64,000 nucleotides of DNA from JAKVBH01 sp049800955 (GCF_049800955.1 NZ_JBNAGA010000003.1:124001-188000), one strand, 5' to 3'. Positions 50,564 to 60,445 are shown, counted from the first letter of the stretch. Numbers and translations: made by a program. The notes: a model not told the origin generated them from the sequence alone.

Positions 50564-51040
50564 CTAGCCACGCAGCAGGCTTGGGTCAAAGGCCTTCAAA
50601 ATGGCCTTCAACTCAGGTTCTGCAACCTGAAGCGATGCCTTTTTGGGGGAAAACCACTTCCGCTTGCGCTCTGCGCGCTCGGGGAATTCCTCCGCCAGTT
50701 TCTTGACACGCACAGGGTAGACCAGAACCGCGCAAGGCAGATCCGGCGCGTCCTCATTGGTCTTGAGATAGGAATAGAGCCCCAAGCACTGCTCGAAGGC
50801 CCGGCCTTTCACGCCTGCTTCTTCCCAGGCTTCGGTGGCGGCGGCTTGGGCCGGGGTCACGTCACTCATGGGCCACCCTTTGGGCAGGATCCAGCGTTTC
50901 GTGGTGCGCGACGTGATGAGCAGGATTTGAGGTTTGTCTTTGACAATACGATAGCACAGCGCACCGAATTGGGTACGCAGATCGCGTTTGTTGACACCGC
51001 GCATGTTCAACGGTGCTTGTCGGAAAGCTAAAACGGACAT
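50564..51040 (-). CDS. Nudix hydrolase
   Basis: 158 residues. The Nudix box is intact: GWPMSDVTPAQAAATEAWEE then AGVKG (Gx5Ex7REUXEExGU with Thr-Glu in place of the Arg-Glu). Related proteins hydrolyse diadenosine polyphosphates or nucleotide sugars. N-terminal LRTQFGALCYRIVKDKPQILL is the strand region. Monocistronic in appearance; the upstream 88 bp contain TTGACC on the minus strand (51071-51066) as a possible -35. Confidence 0.87.
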   Translation of the reverse strand: MSVLAFRQAPLNMRGVNKRDLRTQFGALCYRIVKDKPQILLITSRTTKRWILPKGWPMSDVTPAQAAATEAWEEAGVKGRAFEQCLGLYSYLKTNEDAPDLPCAVLVYPVRVKKLAEEFPERAERKRKWFSPKKASLQVAEPELKAILKAFDPSLLRG

Positions 51041-51128
51041 CTACCTGCTCAGTTTTGACATGACTATAGGTCAAGCAAATGGAAATTACCAGTAAACACA
51101 GTGTAAAGCCGTCTACGTTACCAAGGGG

Positions 51129-52382
51129 TTAAGCGGCAATCAGGCTCAGAATGCGCGCGACGATCGGCTCTGGCGAACCGCTTTGGGCGCAGATTTCGGC
51201 GCTTCGGTGGGCCAGAGAAGAGCGGCGCTCACCATCGCGAAGCTCTAGCAGAAGGTCTGCGATGTCTTTGGAGGTTGATGCCTGAAAGGCGCCACCGCTG
51301 GTGTCCAGACGGCGGTAAATCTCGCGGAAGTTGGACGTATAGGGCCCGTGCAGGAGGGCGCACCCATGCGCGGCAGGTTCGAAGGGCGTGTGGCCGCCCC
51401 GGTTGATCAGGGATCCGGCCACGAAACAGATCCGGGCCAATTCATAGAAAACAGGCATTTCGCCCATGGTATCGGCGAGATACACGCCGCCGGTTTCGCA
51501 TGTTTCGTGACGTGTGCGCTGCGCAACGTCCAGCCCGCGTTCTTCTGCAAGTCCCCGAATTTTCTCCGCGCGCTCGACATGTCTTGGCGCAAGGATCAAG
51601 GTGAGCTCTGGCCAGCTTTCGCGCGCGATGCGGTGCGCCTTGAGGATCATCTGATCTTCGCCGGGGTGCGTTGAGGCCGCAAGCCAAGTGCTTTCACGAT
51701 CAAAGGCGTTTCGCAAGGCCTCGTCAGGTCCGGCGCGACCCGAGGGGGTATAAAGCGCCTTGAGGTTGGTGACATCGCCCATCCGGTCACCGCTGAGGCC
51801 AAGGCTGCGGAAGCGGCGACGAGACCCTTTGTCCTGCGGTAAAAGCCATCTCACATCCGCCAATAGTGGTCGTGAAATCCAAGTAAACCGCCGCCAGCCA
51901 CGCGCCGTGCGCCGCGACAGGCGCGCGCCCAGAACAATGACAGGGAGGTCCGCTTGCGCGACGGTGCGCAGCCTGTTGGGCCATAACTCGCTTTCCATGA
52001 CGACGAGGCCCGCAATGCGCCACGCACGTATCAAGCGCTTGGCGGCCCACCTTGTATCAAACGGGGCCAAACGGGCTTGCGTTCTGGGCAGTTGCCATTT
52101 TTGCGCAAGGGCGCGGCCCGTGGTTGAATTGGTGGTGATCAGGATGTGCAACTCAGGATCACGGGCGAGCATGAGGCGCAAAATGCTCTCTGCCGATGCC
52201 AATTCGCCCATGGAGGCGGCATGCAGCCAAATGCTGCGCGCGCCGGTTTCAAGTCCACCCGGGGCGACCCCCATGCGCTGCCAAAAATCAGCGCGCGTCT
52301 CCCGTCCGCGCGCGACGCGCGTCAGACCCATGAGCGTCAATAACGGGATCAAGAGTGTCAGAAGGAGGCGATAGAAACCCAT
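51129..52382 (-). CDS. waaA: 3-deoxy-D-manno-octulosonic acid (Kdo) transferase
   Basis: 417 residues. An N-terminal membrane anchor (FYRLLLTLLIPLLTLMGL), then IWLHAASMGELASAESILR with the catalytic Glu and the GT-B glycosyltransferase core (NSTTGRALAQ, ESELWPNRL, VAGSLINRGGHTPFEPA). It adds Kdo to lipid A in the inner membrane. The Gly-rich HTPFEP block is typical. It starts 18 bp after the acyl-CoA synthetase stop. Confidence 0.88.
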   Translation of the reverse strand: MGFYRLLLTLLIPLLTLMGLTRVARGRETRADFWQRMGVAPGGLETGARSIWLHAASMGELASAESILRLMLARDPELHILITTNSTTGRALAQKWQLPRTQARLAPFDTRWAAKRLIRAWRIAGLVVMESELWPNRLRTVAQADLPVIVLGARLSRRTARGWRRFTWISRPLLADVRWLLPQDKGSRRRFRSLGLSGDRMGDVTNLKALYTPSGRAGPDEALRNAFDRESTWLAASTHPGEDQMILKAHRIARESWPELTLILAPRHVERAEKIRGLAEERGLDVAQRTRHETCETGGVYLADTMGEMPVFYELARICFVAGSLINRGGHTPFEPAAHGCALLHGPYTSNFREIYRRLDTSGGAFQASTSKDIADLLLELRDGERRSSLAHRSAEICAQSGSPEPIVARILSLIAA

Positions 52383-52400
52383 GCACCTCCCCTAACGCGG

Positions 52401-54029
52401 CTAGAGCGATTGCGCCACCTTGCGCAGCTCAAACTTCTGGATCTTGCCCGTGGAGGTCTTTGGAAGTTCCTGAAAGACAACAGCCTTGGGCGTTTTGAAC
52501 CCTGCCAGTTTGGAGCGGGTGAAGGCAATCAGCTCATCGGCCTCCACGGCATGCCCATCCTTGAGCTCGACAAAGGCGCAAGGAACCTCGCCCCATTTCT
52601 CGTCGGGCTTGGCGACGACAGCGGCGAGCAACACGGCATCATGGCCCATGAGGCAACCCTCAACTTCCACCGACGAGATGTTTTCGCCGCCTGAAATGAT
52701 GATGTCCTTGGCGCGGTCGGCGATCTGGATATAGCCATCGGGGTGCTGCACCGCGATATCGCCCGAATGAAAGTAGCCGCCTTCAAAGGCGTCTTCCGTG
52801 GCCTTGGGGTTCTTGAGATATCCTTTCATGACGGAATTGCCACGCATCATGATCTCACCCTGCGCCGCCCCATCCATGGGAACCTGCTCCATCTTGGCGT
52901 CCATCACGGTGATGTCTTCCATCATGGGGAAGGCCACACCCTGCCGGGCCTTGATGGCTGCGCGCGCGTCGCCTTCCAGCCCGTCCCAACGTGACTCGTC
53001 CCATAGGCATTCGGTGACGTGACCATAGGTTTCCGTGAGGCCATAGACCTGCGTGACGTTGAAGCCCAGGGCCTCGATCTTGGCCAGCGTCGCAGGCGCG
53101 GGCGGGGCACCGGCGGTAAAGACCTCGACCACGTGTTCAAAATCGCGCCGCTCTTCTTCGGGGGCATTCACGATCATGTTGAGAACGATCGGCGCGCCGC
53201 CAAAATGCGTTACGCCTTCATCAGCGATCGCGTCGTAGATGGCCTCTGCCGTGATATCGCGGCAGCACACCAATGTGCCGCCCAGAACGGGCATCATCCA
53301 GGTGTGGTTCCAGCCATTGCAGTGAAACAGCGGGACAATCGCCATGAAGACAGGATTCAGTACCATTCGCCACGACACAACCGTGCCCATGGTCATCAGA
53401 TAGGCGCCCCGGTGGTGATAGACGACGCCTTTGGGGCGTCCCGTGGTGCCGGACGTGTAATTCAGCGCAAGGCTTTCCCACTCGTCCTCGGGCATATGCC
53501 ACGCGAAATCGGGATCGCCGGTCTCCAGCAGGGCCTCATACTCCATGTAATGGCCATGGGCATGCACGCCGCCATGATCATCGGCCACTTCGATCAGCTT
53601 GGGCTTGGGCCCCTCCATCCGCTCCAGCGCTTCAGCCGCCAGCGGCAGGAACTGGGGATCCACGAGAACGACCTTCGCGCCTCCGTGGTCAAAGATATAG
53701 GCGACCGTATCAACATCGAGCCTCGTGTTGATCGTGTTGAGCACCGCACCGCAGGCGGGCACGCCGAAATGCGACTCGGCCTGCGCGGGCAGGTTGGGCA
53801 GCAGCGTCGCCACAACGTCGCCCGGCGCCACGCCCATTTTCGTCAGGGCAGAGGCCAGTCGTGAGCAACGCGCATAATACTCCGCATAGGTCTTGCGATG
53901 GGGGCCATAGACCACGGCGAGCTTGTCAGGGAACACGCGCGCGGCGCGCCGCAGATGCGACAAAGGCGTCAGCGGCACGTAATTCGCCGCGCATTTCTCC
54001 AATCCGGTTTCGTCTGCCATCCAACCCAT
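52401..54029 (-). CDS. Acyl-CoA synthetase (AMP-dependent)
   Basis: 542 residues from the ATG at 54029 (AGGGAGAG in front; the frame reaches 54101). The adenylation motif YTSGTTGRPKGV, VYGLTETYGH and SGDIAVQHPDGYIQIADRAK mark the ANL superfamily, with the C-terminal Lys of LPKTSTGKIQK. Substrates in Rhodobacteraceae include medium-chain fatty acids and methylmercaptopropionate (DmdB); I cannot choose. It is divergent from the DMT exporter, with 78 bp between starts. Confidence 0.87.
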   Translation of the reverse strand: MGWMADETGLEKCAANYVPLTPLSHLRRAARVFPDKLAVVYGPHRKTYAEYYARCSRLASALTKMGVAPGDVVATLLPNLPAQAESHFGVPACGAVLNTINTRLDVDTVAYIFDHGGAKVVLVDPQFLPLAAEALERMEGPKPKLIEVADDHGGVHAHGHYMEYEALLETGDPDFAWHMPEDEWESLALNYTSGTTGRPKGVVYHHRGAYLMTMGTVVSWRMVLNPVFMAIVPLFHCNGWNHTWMMPVLGGTLVCCRDITAEAIYDAIADEGVTHFGGAPIVLNMIVNAPEEERRDFEHVVEVFTAGAPPAPATLAKIEALGFNVTQVYGLTETYGHVTECLWDESRWDGLEGDARAAIKARQGVAFPMMEDITVMDAKMEQVPMDGAAQGEIMMRGNSVMKGYLKNPKATEDAFEGGYFHSGDIAVQHPDGYIQIADRAKDIIISGGENISSVEVEGCLMGHDAVLLAAVVAKPDEKWGEVPCAFVELKDGHAVEADELIAFTRSKLAGFKTPKAVVFQELPKTSTGKIQKFELRKVAQSL

Positions 54030-54107
54030 CGTGCGCTCTCCCTGTTCACGACCCTGAGAGTCGTTATAAGGCGCGCGCCAATTGCCGCAATAGAGCTTCA
54101 TGCCCGT

Positions 54108-55007
54108 ATGAGTGCGAACCCTTCCGATACTCGACCCCGCGCCGCGGCGTTGTCCATGCTGACGGGCATGGCCATTATCGGCGCCGTGGACAACACCATC
54201 GCGCCTTTGGCGCGCGACATCGGCATCTGGCAGTTTTACTTTATTCGCTCGCTCATGAGTGTTCCGCTCATTCTGCTGGCGGCCTGGTGGGGGCTGGGAA
54301 GCGTGTGGCCGCGCAGGCTCTGGGCCGTTGCGTTGCGCGGCGGCGTCATTGCCACGGCCATGGTGTTTTACTTCGGTGCGCTGGCCGTCATCTCCTTACC
54401 GCAGGCGTTGGCGGGCCTCTTTACCTCGCCGATCTTTGTGCTTCTGATAACAGCCATGGTCCTTGGCCAAAAGGTTGGGCCGTGGCGGATCGGGGCCGTG
54501 GCATTTGGCTTTCTGGGCATTTTGCTGGTCATCGAGCCTTGGGGCGATGCGCCATCGGTTGCGATGCTGATGCCGGTTGTTGGCGGGTTTCTCTATGCGT
54601 TCGGCGTGATCGCCACGCGGACCATCTGCTTTGGCGAATCGGTTCTGTCGATGTTGCTTGCGCTCTTTGTGTGTCAGGGCGTGATCGGCCTCGCGGCCCT
54701 TGGAGTGCTGGGCGCCGCTGAGGGTGATTTTGTGACACGCGGCTGGGTCTGGCCCATGGCGCCGCTGAGCTGGGCGATCCTTGCGGTGCAAGCGGTGGGC
54801 GCTGTCATCGGCGTGGGGTTTCTCTTTCGCGCCTACAGCTTGGGTGACGCCTCCTACGTCACGGTTTTTGAATACTCCGTTTTCGTCTTCGGAGCCTTTT
54901 TTGCGTGGCTCTTTTTTGGCGAGCTCGTAAGCGCCACGGCTGCAATCGGTATCGCTCTGATCTGCGGCGCAGGTATTGTCATTGCCTTGCGCGCGCCTGC
55001 GGACTAA
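54108..55007 (+). CDS. DMT-family (EamA) exporter
   Basis: 299 residues, ten predicted membrane helices in two EamA halves, each with the helix pattern and the conserved VFEYSVFVFGAFFAWLFFGE near the end. The start at 54108 (MSANPSD) is preferred over the frame's upstream codons, which are a shadow of the divergent gene. The family exports metabolites such as amino acids; the substrate is unknown. Confidence 0.85.
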   Translation: MSANPSDTRPRAAALSMLTGMAIIGAVDNTIAPLARDIGIWQFYFIRSLMSVPLILLAAWWGLGSVWPRRLWAVALRGGVIATAMVFYFGALAVISLPQALAGLFTSPIFVLLITAMVLGQKVGPWRIGAVAFGFLGILLVIEPWGDAPSVAMLMPVVGGFLYAFGVIATRTICFGESVLSMLLALFVCQGVIGLAALGVLGAAEGDFVTRGWVWPMAPLSWAILAVQAVGAVIGVGFLFRAYSLGDASYVTVFEYSVFVFGAFFAWLFFGELVSATAAIGIALICGAGIVIALRAPAD

Positions 55008-55066
55008 GTGCCGGAACGGCATAATTTCCGATACAGCTTGCCAGAGTTTGGCTCTAGGCTGCGCGC

Positions 55067-55726
55067 ATGATTATCTCGCGCGGTCGCCGCTATATCTTCG
55101 TGCATATTCCTAAAACCGGCGGGACGGCCTTGTCACTGGCCCTTGAGGCGCGGGCCAAGGCCGATGACATCCTGATCGGCGATACGCCCAAGGCGCAGCG
55201 GCGCAAGGGGCGGCTCAAAGGGTTGGAGACCCGGGGCAGGCTTTGGAAACATGCCACTTTGGCTGACATCGAGGGATTGGTTGACCCGGGTGAGCTGGAA
55301 CAACTCTTCTGCTTCACGCTCGTGCGCAATCCGTGGGACAGATTGGTCAGCTATTATCATTGGTTGCGGGCGCAAAGCTTTGCGCATCCGGCCGTCGCTC
55401 TGGCGCAATCGGCGGATTTCGATGGGTTTGTGCGAGATGAGGCCACTGCCCGCGCTCAACGCAACACGCCCGCACGCCACTATATGACGGATGCGTCAGG
55501 GCAGGAGAGGGCGCAGGCCTATGTGCGGCTGGAACATCTTCGCGATGATCTTGCGCCGGTCGAGGCGCATTTGGGCTTCAAGTTAGACGTCGCGCGCAGC
55601 AATGCCTCTGCGCGCGAAAGGGATTATCGCGTCTACTACACAGACACCCTTGCTGCCCTCGTTGCAGAGCTGTGCGCCGAGGACATTGCCCGCTTTGGCT
55701 ACAGCTTTGACGGCGGCGTGCCTTGA
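55067..55726 (+). CDS. Sulfotransferase (PAPS-dependent, family 2 type)
   Basis: 219 residues. FVHIPKTGGTAL (12-22) is the 5'-phosphosulfate-binding loop and LVRNPWDRLVSYYHW (about 85-99) the 3'-phosphate motif. It transfers sulfate from PAPS to a sugar or polysaccharide hydroxyl. It stands just before the convergent phosphomannomutase gene with no gap between stops (55726/55727) and near the capsule export genes, so a surface polysaccharide is a reasonable acceptor, by inference. Confidence 0.82.
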   Translation: MIISRGRRYIFVHIPKTGGTALSLALEARAKADDILIGDTPKAQRRKGRLKGLETRGRLWKHATLADIEGLVDPGELEQLFCFTLVRNPWDRLVSYYHWLRAQSFAHPAVALAQSADFDGFVRDEATARAQRNTPARHYMTDASGQERAQAYVRLEHLRDDLAPVEAHLGFKLDVARSNASARERDYRVYYTDTLAALVAELCAEDIARFGYSFDGGVP

Positions 55727-57223
55727 TCACAAGGTCTGATCGTAATCGCCAACTTCAGGCTCGGTGCGGATGATTGCATCGATATCTTCAAAGATTGCCC
55801 GTAGGTGCGCGTCGCTTTCAGGGCTTTCACACACCACAACAAGATTGGGCGTATTGGAACTCGCGCGGACCAACGCCCACCCGCCATTGGCCAGAATGGC
55901 GCGGGCGCCATTGACCGTGACCACCTTTTCGATTTTTGTGCCCCCCAGGCTTCCGCCGCCCTCGGCCAGGTTTTGGACCTTTTCAACCAGCCGCTCGAGC
56001 ACGGCGTATTTGGTTGTGTCGGCGCAATAGGGCGACATGGTCGGGCTTGAATAGGTGACCGGCAGTGCCTTGCGCAGATCCGACATCGATTTGTCCGGGT
56101 TGCGATCCATCAACTTGCAGATCTCAACGGCCACGCGCATGCCGCAATCATAGCCGCGGCCGATTGGCTCCGCGAGAAAGTAATGGCCGGACTTTTCAAA
56201 GCCCGCCAAGGCCCCGATCTCTTTGACACGGCGCTTCATGTGGCTGTGGCCGGTTTTCCAGTAATCCGCCGTCACGCCGTTGGCTTTGAGTTCGGGATCA
56301 GAGGCAAACAGACCTGTCGATTTCACATCGGCAACAAAGGTGGCGCCGGGATGCAGCTTGGAGAGATCGCGGGCGAGAATGACGCCGACCTTGTCCGCAA
56401 AAATCTCTTCGCCTTCATCATCCACAACGCCGCAACGGTCACCATCTCCATCGAAGCCCAAGGCCAGATCTGCGCCGGAGGCTTTGACGGAGCCTGCCAT
56501 GTCATGCAGCATCTCCATCGCTTCGGGATTGGGATTGTAGTTCGGGAACGTGTAGTCCAGTTCGCAATGGCTCTCGACAACCTCAACGCCCATCCGTCGA
56601 AAGAGCGCGGGCGCGAAGGCGGCGGCTGTGCCATTGCCTGTTGCACAGACAACCTTCAGCGGTCGCGTCATCTTGAAATCACCCACAAGGTCGTCGAGAT
56701 AAGCCTCCTGGACGCCATCGACGAATTCATAAGCGCCGCCGCTGCGAGGTTCGAAATCGCCCTGCAGAACAATGTCGCGCAGCTCGGCCATCTCGTCCGG
56801 ACCATGGGTCAGGGGGCGTTCAAACCCCATCTTCACGCCGGTCCAGCCATTGGGGTTATGGCTCGCCGTGACCATCGCCACAGCGGGGACATCGAGGTGA
56901 AACTGCGAGAAATAGGCCATGGGCGAGAGGGCGGGGCCAATATCCTTGACGGTCACGCCCGCCTGCATCAGCCCCAGCATGAGCGCGTTTTTGATCGACA
57001 GCGAGTAGTCACGATAATCATTGCCCACTGCGATCACGGGATCAATGCCGCGACGATGCATTTGTGTGCCCAGACCCAACCCCAGCGCGGTCATGCCGGG
57101 CAGATTGATCTCTTCGGGGAACTTCCAGCGCGCATCATATTCGCGAAACCCGGTGGGCTTGATCATCGGACGTTTGAGAAAATCCCAGGTGTTCGGCGCT
57201 ACGTCATGAAGGGGTTTGTGCAT
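55727..57223 (-). CDS. Phosphomannomutase/phosphoglucomutase
   Basis: 498 residues of the alpha-D-phosphohexomutase family. Phosphoserine Ser121 in VTASHNPNGWTG, metal-binding GFDGDGDR (257-264) and the sugar loop and phosphate-binding RASSNTPN near the C-terminus are intact. It interconverts hexose-6-phosphate and hexose-1-phosphate for GDP-mannose or UDP-glucose synthesis. It is 54 bp after the stop... start side faces the KpsE-like gene on the same strand, suggesting service to surface polysaccharide production. Confidence 0.88.
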   Translation of the reverse strand: MHKPLHDVAPNTWDFLKRPMIKPTGFREYDARWKFPEEINLPGMTALGLGLGTQMHRRGIDPVIAVGNDYRDYSLSIKNALMLGLMQAGVTVKDIGPALSPMAYFSQFHLDVPAVAMVTASHNPNGWTGVKMGFERPLTHGPDEMAELRDIVLQGDFEPRSGGAYEFVDGVQEAYLDDLVGDFKMTRPLKVVCATGNGTAAAFAPALFRRMGVEVVESHCELDYTFPNYNPNPEAMEMLHDMAGSVKASGADLALGFDGDGDRCGVVDDEGEEIFADKVGVILARDLSKLHPGATFVADVKSTGLFASDPELKANGVTADYWKTGHSHMKRRVKEIGALAGFEKSGHYFLAEPIGRGYDCGMRVAVEICKLMDRNPDKSMSDLRKALPVTYSSPTMSPYCADTTKYAVLERLVEKVQNLAEGGGSLGGTKIEKVVTVNGARAILANGGWALVRASSNTPNLVVVCESPESDAHLRAIFEDIDAIIRTEPEVGDYDQTL

Positions 57224-57277
57224 GTCTTGGTCTTTCTGAAGGGAATGGCTGCGGCTGGTAAACGGCAGGGGTCGTCG

Positions 57278-58924
57278 TTACGCCGTGACTTGTTCGCGCA
57301 GGATCGAGGCCGTCAAGGAGAGCATCAAGTAGATGCCTGAAAAGATCAGCAGCGACAGCATCGTGTTTTCGAACTTGCGCGGGTAAGACGGATCTTGCGG
57401 CGCGACCGGTTCCACGGAGGTGGTCAGGTAACGCACCTGCGAATTGGCATCGCGCCGGGTCTGGTTCAGCTGCTCCAAAGCAGCTGTGAGCATCAGATCT
57501 CGTGTCGCCACATCGGCCTGAGCCAGTTGCACGCGAGAGGCCAGCTCAGCGAGGGATCGCCCATCTGAATTGACCTGGGTCATCTCATTCCGCAGGCGGC
57601 TGAGCGTGTCCTCCAACCGCCGGATATCACCCTGTGTGCCATCAACTTTCGCGCGATTTGGGCGCGAGTTATCAAGAAGGGCGGCCAGCTCGATTTCCTT
57701 TTCGCGCAGCTGTGTCTCGAACGTATTGATCTGCGTGCGCAGCGAGGTGATCTCGCCTTCGGGATCAATGAGGTCATTCTCAAGCTGCAAGCGGACCAGC
57801 CGTTCCTGCGCTTCGCGCCGCGCCTGTTCGGCTTCAACAAGATTGCGCTCGGCATCGCGCACCTGATTTTCACGCTTGCGTTGTGACAGGCTGTCCACAC
57901 GCTCCTCGGCATAGGTGATCAGGCGCTCCGAGAATTGCGCAGAGACGGCTGGATCAGCTGCGCGCACTTCCATTCGAATCACGCCTTCTGTCGGGTCAAA
58001 GCCAATTTTGACGTTTTTCTGATACAGTTTGTGGGCGACTTCATTGGATGCATGTGGCGACAGGCGCTGAATGGGATCTATCCAATCCTGTGCGAAATGG
58101 GAGGCAAAACCGGAATCCTCGTCCAGCCGGATCATCGCGTCTTTCGATGTCAGGTAATCCTGAACGGAAATCGCATCGGTTGCGGTGGCAAATTGCGTCC
58201 CGGACAAAAGTGATGTCGCGCTGGAGGGGCCGCTCTCCGCTTTGAGGATCAGAAAGGCCGATTTCGTGGCGTACATCGGGGTGGCCACAAAGTAGAAATA
58301 GAAGCCGCAAATGAACGTCGGGAGCAGAACGAAAAACAGCAGGCGAGTGACCAGCATCAAGGATTTCTGGCGTCGACGGCGCGCGATATCTCTTTGAATT
58401 TCAGCAACTTCCCGGACACGGCGCTGCATTGGGCTCGCGGTGTCGGTGGAAGGAACATTGGCCTCACCCGCAGGAACTGTCTGGGGCAGTTTAGACGGCG
58501 CCTCAGCTTCTTTTTGACCCTCGGGCACAACCAATTCGAGCATGTTCACGCGTTGGAACGGGTTGATCCCACGTTCACGCAGCTGGCGCACCGCATCAAA
58601 ATCTGACGTGACGGCAAGGCCGTGCTTTTGAGCCTGACGCCTTGCCATGCGCAACTGGCGTCCCGTCAGGCCTTCGCGCCGGATGGCGTCGATGTCAGTT
58701 TCGCCTGCAACCTGCTGGGCGGAGGCAACGTCGCCTTCACGCAGGGGGGGCGTCGGCGCTTGTGGTTCAGATGGCTTTTCGCCGATCGGGGTATTTGCGC
58801 CAAAGTTTTGCGGATCAACAGGCACATCCGGCGCGGCCGCCGGCGGCGGCGCGGTGTTGGCCGCGGGCCCCGTTCCTGCGGAGCGCTTTATGCGAAACTT
58901 TTTAGCTTTGGGTTTCGTAGTCAT
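57278..58924 (-). CDS. kpsE: Capsule polysaccharide export protein (KpsE-like)
   Basis: 548 residues from the ATG at 58924. A long, proline/alanine-rich cytoplasmic N-terminus (1-190), TM helix at about 205-230 (RLLFFVLLPTFICGFYFYFV), a periplasmic coiled coil (NLVEAEQARREAQERLVRL and following) and a C-terminal TM helix. This is the polysaccharide co-polymerase/KpsE layout. It starts 23 bp inside the end of the KpsT-like gene. It spans the periplasm to the outer membrane exporter. Confidence 0.82.
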   Translation of the reverse strand: MTTKPKAKKFRIKRSAGTGPAANTAPPPAAAPDVPVDPQNFGANTPIGEKPSEPQAPTPPLREGDVASAQQVAGETDIDAIRREGLTGRQLRMARRQAQKHGLAVTSDFDAVRQLRERGINPFQRVNMLELVVPEGQKEAEAPSKLPQTVPAGEANVPSTDTASPMQRRVREVAEIQRDIARRRRQKSLMLVTRLLFFVLLPTFICGFYFYFVATPMYATKSAFLILKAESGPSSATSLLSGTQFATATDAISVQDYLTSKDAMIRLDEDSGFASHFAQDWIDPIQRLSPHASNEVAHKLYQKNVKIGFDPTEGVIRMEVRAADPAVSAQFSERLITYAEERVDSLSQRKRENQVRDAERNLVEAEQARREAQERLVRLQLENDLIDPEGEITSLRTQINTFETQLREKEIELAALLDNSRPNRAKVDGTQGDIRRLEDTLSRLRNEMTQVNSDGRSLAELASRVQLAQADVATRDLMLTAALEQLNQTRRDANSQVRYLTTSVEPVAPQDPSYPRKFENTMLSLLIFSGIYLMLSLTASILREQVTA

Positions 58925-59561
58925 AGAGCTGCTTCGCTTCTTCGAGTGTCTCAAACATGTGCAATTGCCCGTGTACCATGACCGCGGCCTTGCGGGCAAA
59001 ACGCTCGAGAATTTGCGGTTGGTGTGAGACGATTATGATTGTTGTTGTCCGCAGACGTTCTGCGAGGATATTGGCGGCTTTCCGGTTGAACTCCGCATCG
59101 GTTGAATTCGGCATGCCTTCATCGATCAGGTAGATATCGAAATCCAGCGCCAGCATCAGCGAAAACGTGAACCGCGCGCGCATGCCTGAGGAATAGGTGC
59201 CCATGGGCTGGTCAAAATATTCCTCGAGACCGCAGAGCCAGCGGCAGAACGCTTCAACGTAGTCGGGATCAAGCCCGTAGAGCTGGGCAATGTATCGTGC
59301 GTTCTCGCGGGCGGAATGCTTGCTGACAACCCCGCCCATGAACCCAAGCGGGAAGGAGACCTTGCAGTCTCGGCGGATCTCGCCTTCGTCCGGTTTTTCA
59401 AGCCCTGCCATCATCTTGATCAAGGTGGTCTTGCCCGTGCCATTGGGCGCGAGGATGCCCAAGCTTTGACCGAGTTCGACGCGAAAAGACGCGCGCTCAA
59501 GGATCACCTTGCGCTGCGTCCCGGTCCAGAAGGACTTGCTCACATTCTCGAACTCTAGCAC
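58902..59561 (-). CDS. kpsT: Capsule export ABC transporter ATP-binding subunit (KpsT-like)
   Basis: 219 residues. Walker A APNGTGKTT (38-46), the ABC signature replaced by the KpsT-type YSSGMRARF, Walker B FDIYLIDEGM and switch His (VSHQPQ). Together with KpsM it would drive export of capsule or lipopolysaccharide-like chains. KpsM is not adjacent on either side in this window. The gene overlaps kpsE by 23 bp, so the pair is co-translated. Confidence 0.85.
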   Translation of the reverse strand: MLEFENVSKSFWTGTQRKVILERASFRVELGQSLGILAPNGTGKTTLIKMMAGLEKPDEGEIRRDCKVSFPLGFMGGVVSKHSARENARYIAQLYGLDPDYVEAFCRWLCGLEEYFDQPMGTYSSGMRARFTFSLMLALDFDIYLIDEGMPNSTDAEFNRKAANILAERLRTTTIIIVSHQPQILERFARKAAVMVHGQLHMFETLEEAKQLYDYETQS

Positions 59562-59728
59562 CTAAACTGCTCCAACGGGCTACCATCTCCTTACCGGAGT
59601 TTTCTTAATGGGGTGTTAGGCATTAAATTTGTTCACATTATGACGTCTAGTCTTCGGCAAATCCAACAAATGTGTCCAAATCAGAACAAATGACCTTGCG
59701 GCGCATGCTCAAAGCGCAGGCATCTTGC

Positions 59729-60445
59729 TCATTTGGCCATGATGTCCAGCAGGGGCTGGCCCGGCACTACCGCGACCGAGGCGCGCGGCCCGGGCGCATT
59801 ACGACCCACCAGCACGGCGACGATTTCCCAACCCGTATGTGTTCGCCGCAATAGCGGCGCGCCCGAATTGCCGGCGACAACTTCGCAATCAGTTGTGATG
59901 AGTGGCAGTTGTATCGGCGCCGTCAGACAAGCGAATTGGGCCGTTGGCACATCACGATCCTCGTTTGAGTAAGCCACGACATTGAGAGGTGTGGCAGGGC
60001 GCAGAGGCGCGCTGGGCAAGGCCAGCGGAATGGGGGAAATGTCTGTGATGGGATCGGTCAGTTTCAGCAGCGCTGTATCAAAGGGGATTTGATCGGGGGT
60101 CATGCCGGCTTGTGGCGCGCGCCGTGGGTCGAGGAAAATGGCTTGCGCGCGCTTGGCGGCCGCGAAATCGTCGCCATGCCGCCCGGCCACGAAGAGGATG
60201 GTGATCGGGCGCGGCATGTCCTGGACGCAATGGGCCGCGGTCAGAACCCATTGCGGCGCGATCAACGTGCCGGTGCACAAGGTTGGCGTGTTGAGCCGTC
60301 CTCGGTTGATCCGTCCTACGGCCTGAAAGTCTGCGGCCTCGTTGAGTGACAGCGCGTTGCGTTTTGGGGATTGTGCTGCGCCGGGCAGCGCGCCCCACAA
60401 GAGGAGCGATAGGGTGGTCACGATGAGAATGCAGCGTCTGGTCAT
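59729..60445 (-). CDS. Secreted trypsin-like serine protease
   Basis: 238 residues from the ATG at 60445. Signal peptide to about GAAQS, then the chymotrypsin fold with the full triad: His72 in TAAHC, Asp123 in FDTALLKL, Ser194 in GNSGAPLL. The cysteine pairs in LCTGT/AHC and near ACL/DCE can form disulfides. Expected in the periplasm or outside. The region 59562-59728 towards the capsule genes contains no gene. Confidence 0.87.
   Translation of the reverse strand: MTRRCILIVTTLSLLLWGALPGAAQSPKRNALSLNEAADFQAVGRINRGRLNTPTLCTGTLIAPQWVLTAAHCVQDMPRPITILFVAGRHGDDFAAAKRAQAIFLDPRRAPQAGMTPDQIPFDTALLKLTDPITDISPIPLALPSAPLRPATPLNVVAYSNEDRDVPTAQFACLTAPIQLPLITTDCEVVAGNSGAPLLRRTHTGWEIVAVLVGRNAPGPRASVAVVPGQPLLDIMAK

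Noticed and set aside
51117..51132. Minus-strand TTAA-N7-GTAAC
   Set aside because: One mismatch but it overlaps the waaA stop codon and lies about 80 bp from the Nudix start; no signalling link, most likely chance.
53861..54721. 286-codon plus-strand frame over the DMT exporter
   Set aside because: It is in another frame of the same stretch; the exporter frame has the ten membrane helices.
59605..59620. CtrA-like box (TTAA-N7-TTAG) upstream of kpsT
   Set aside because: Two mismatches to the consensus on either strand; below what I would claim.
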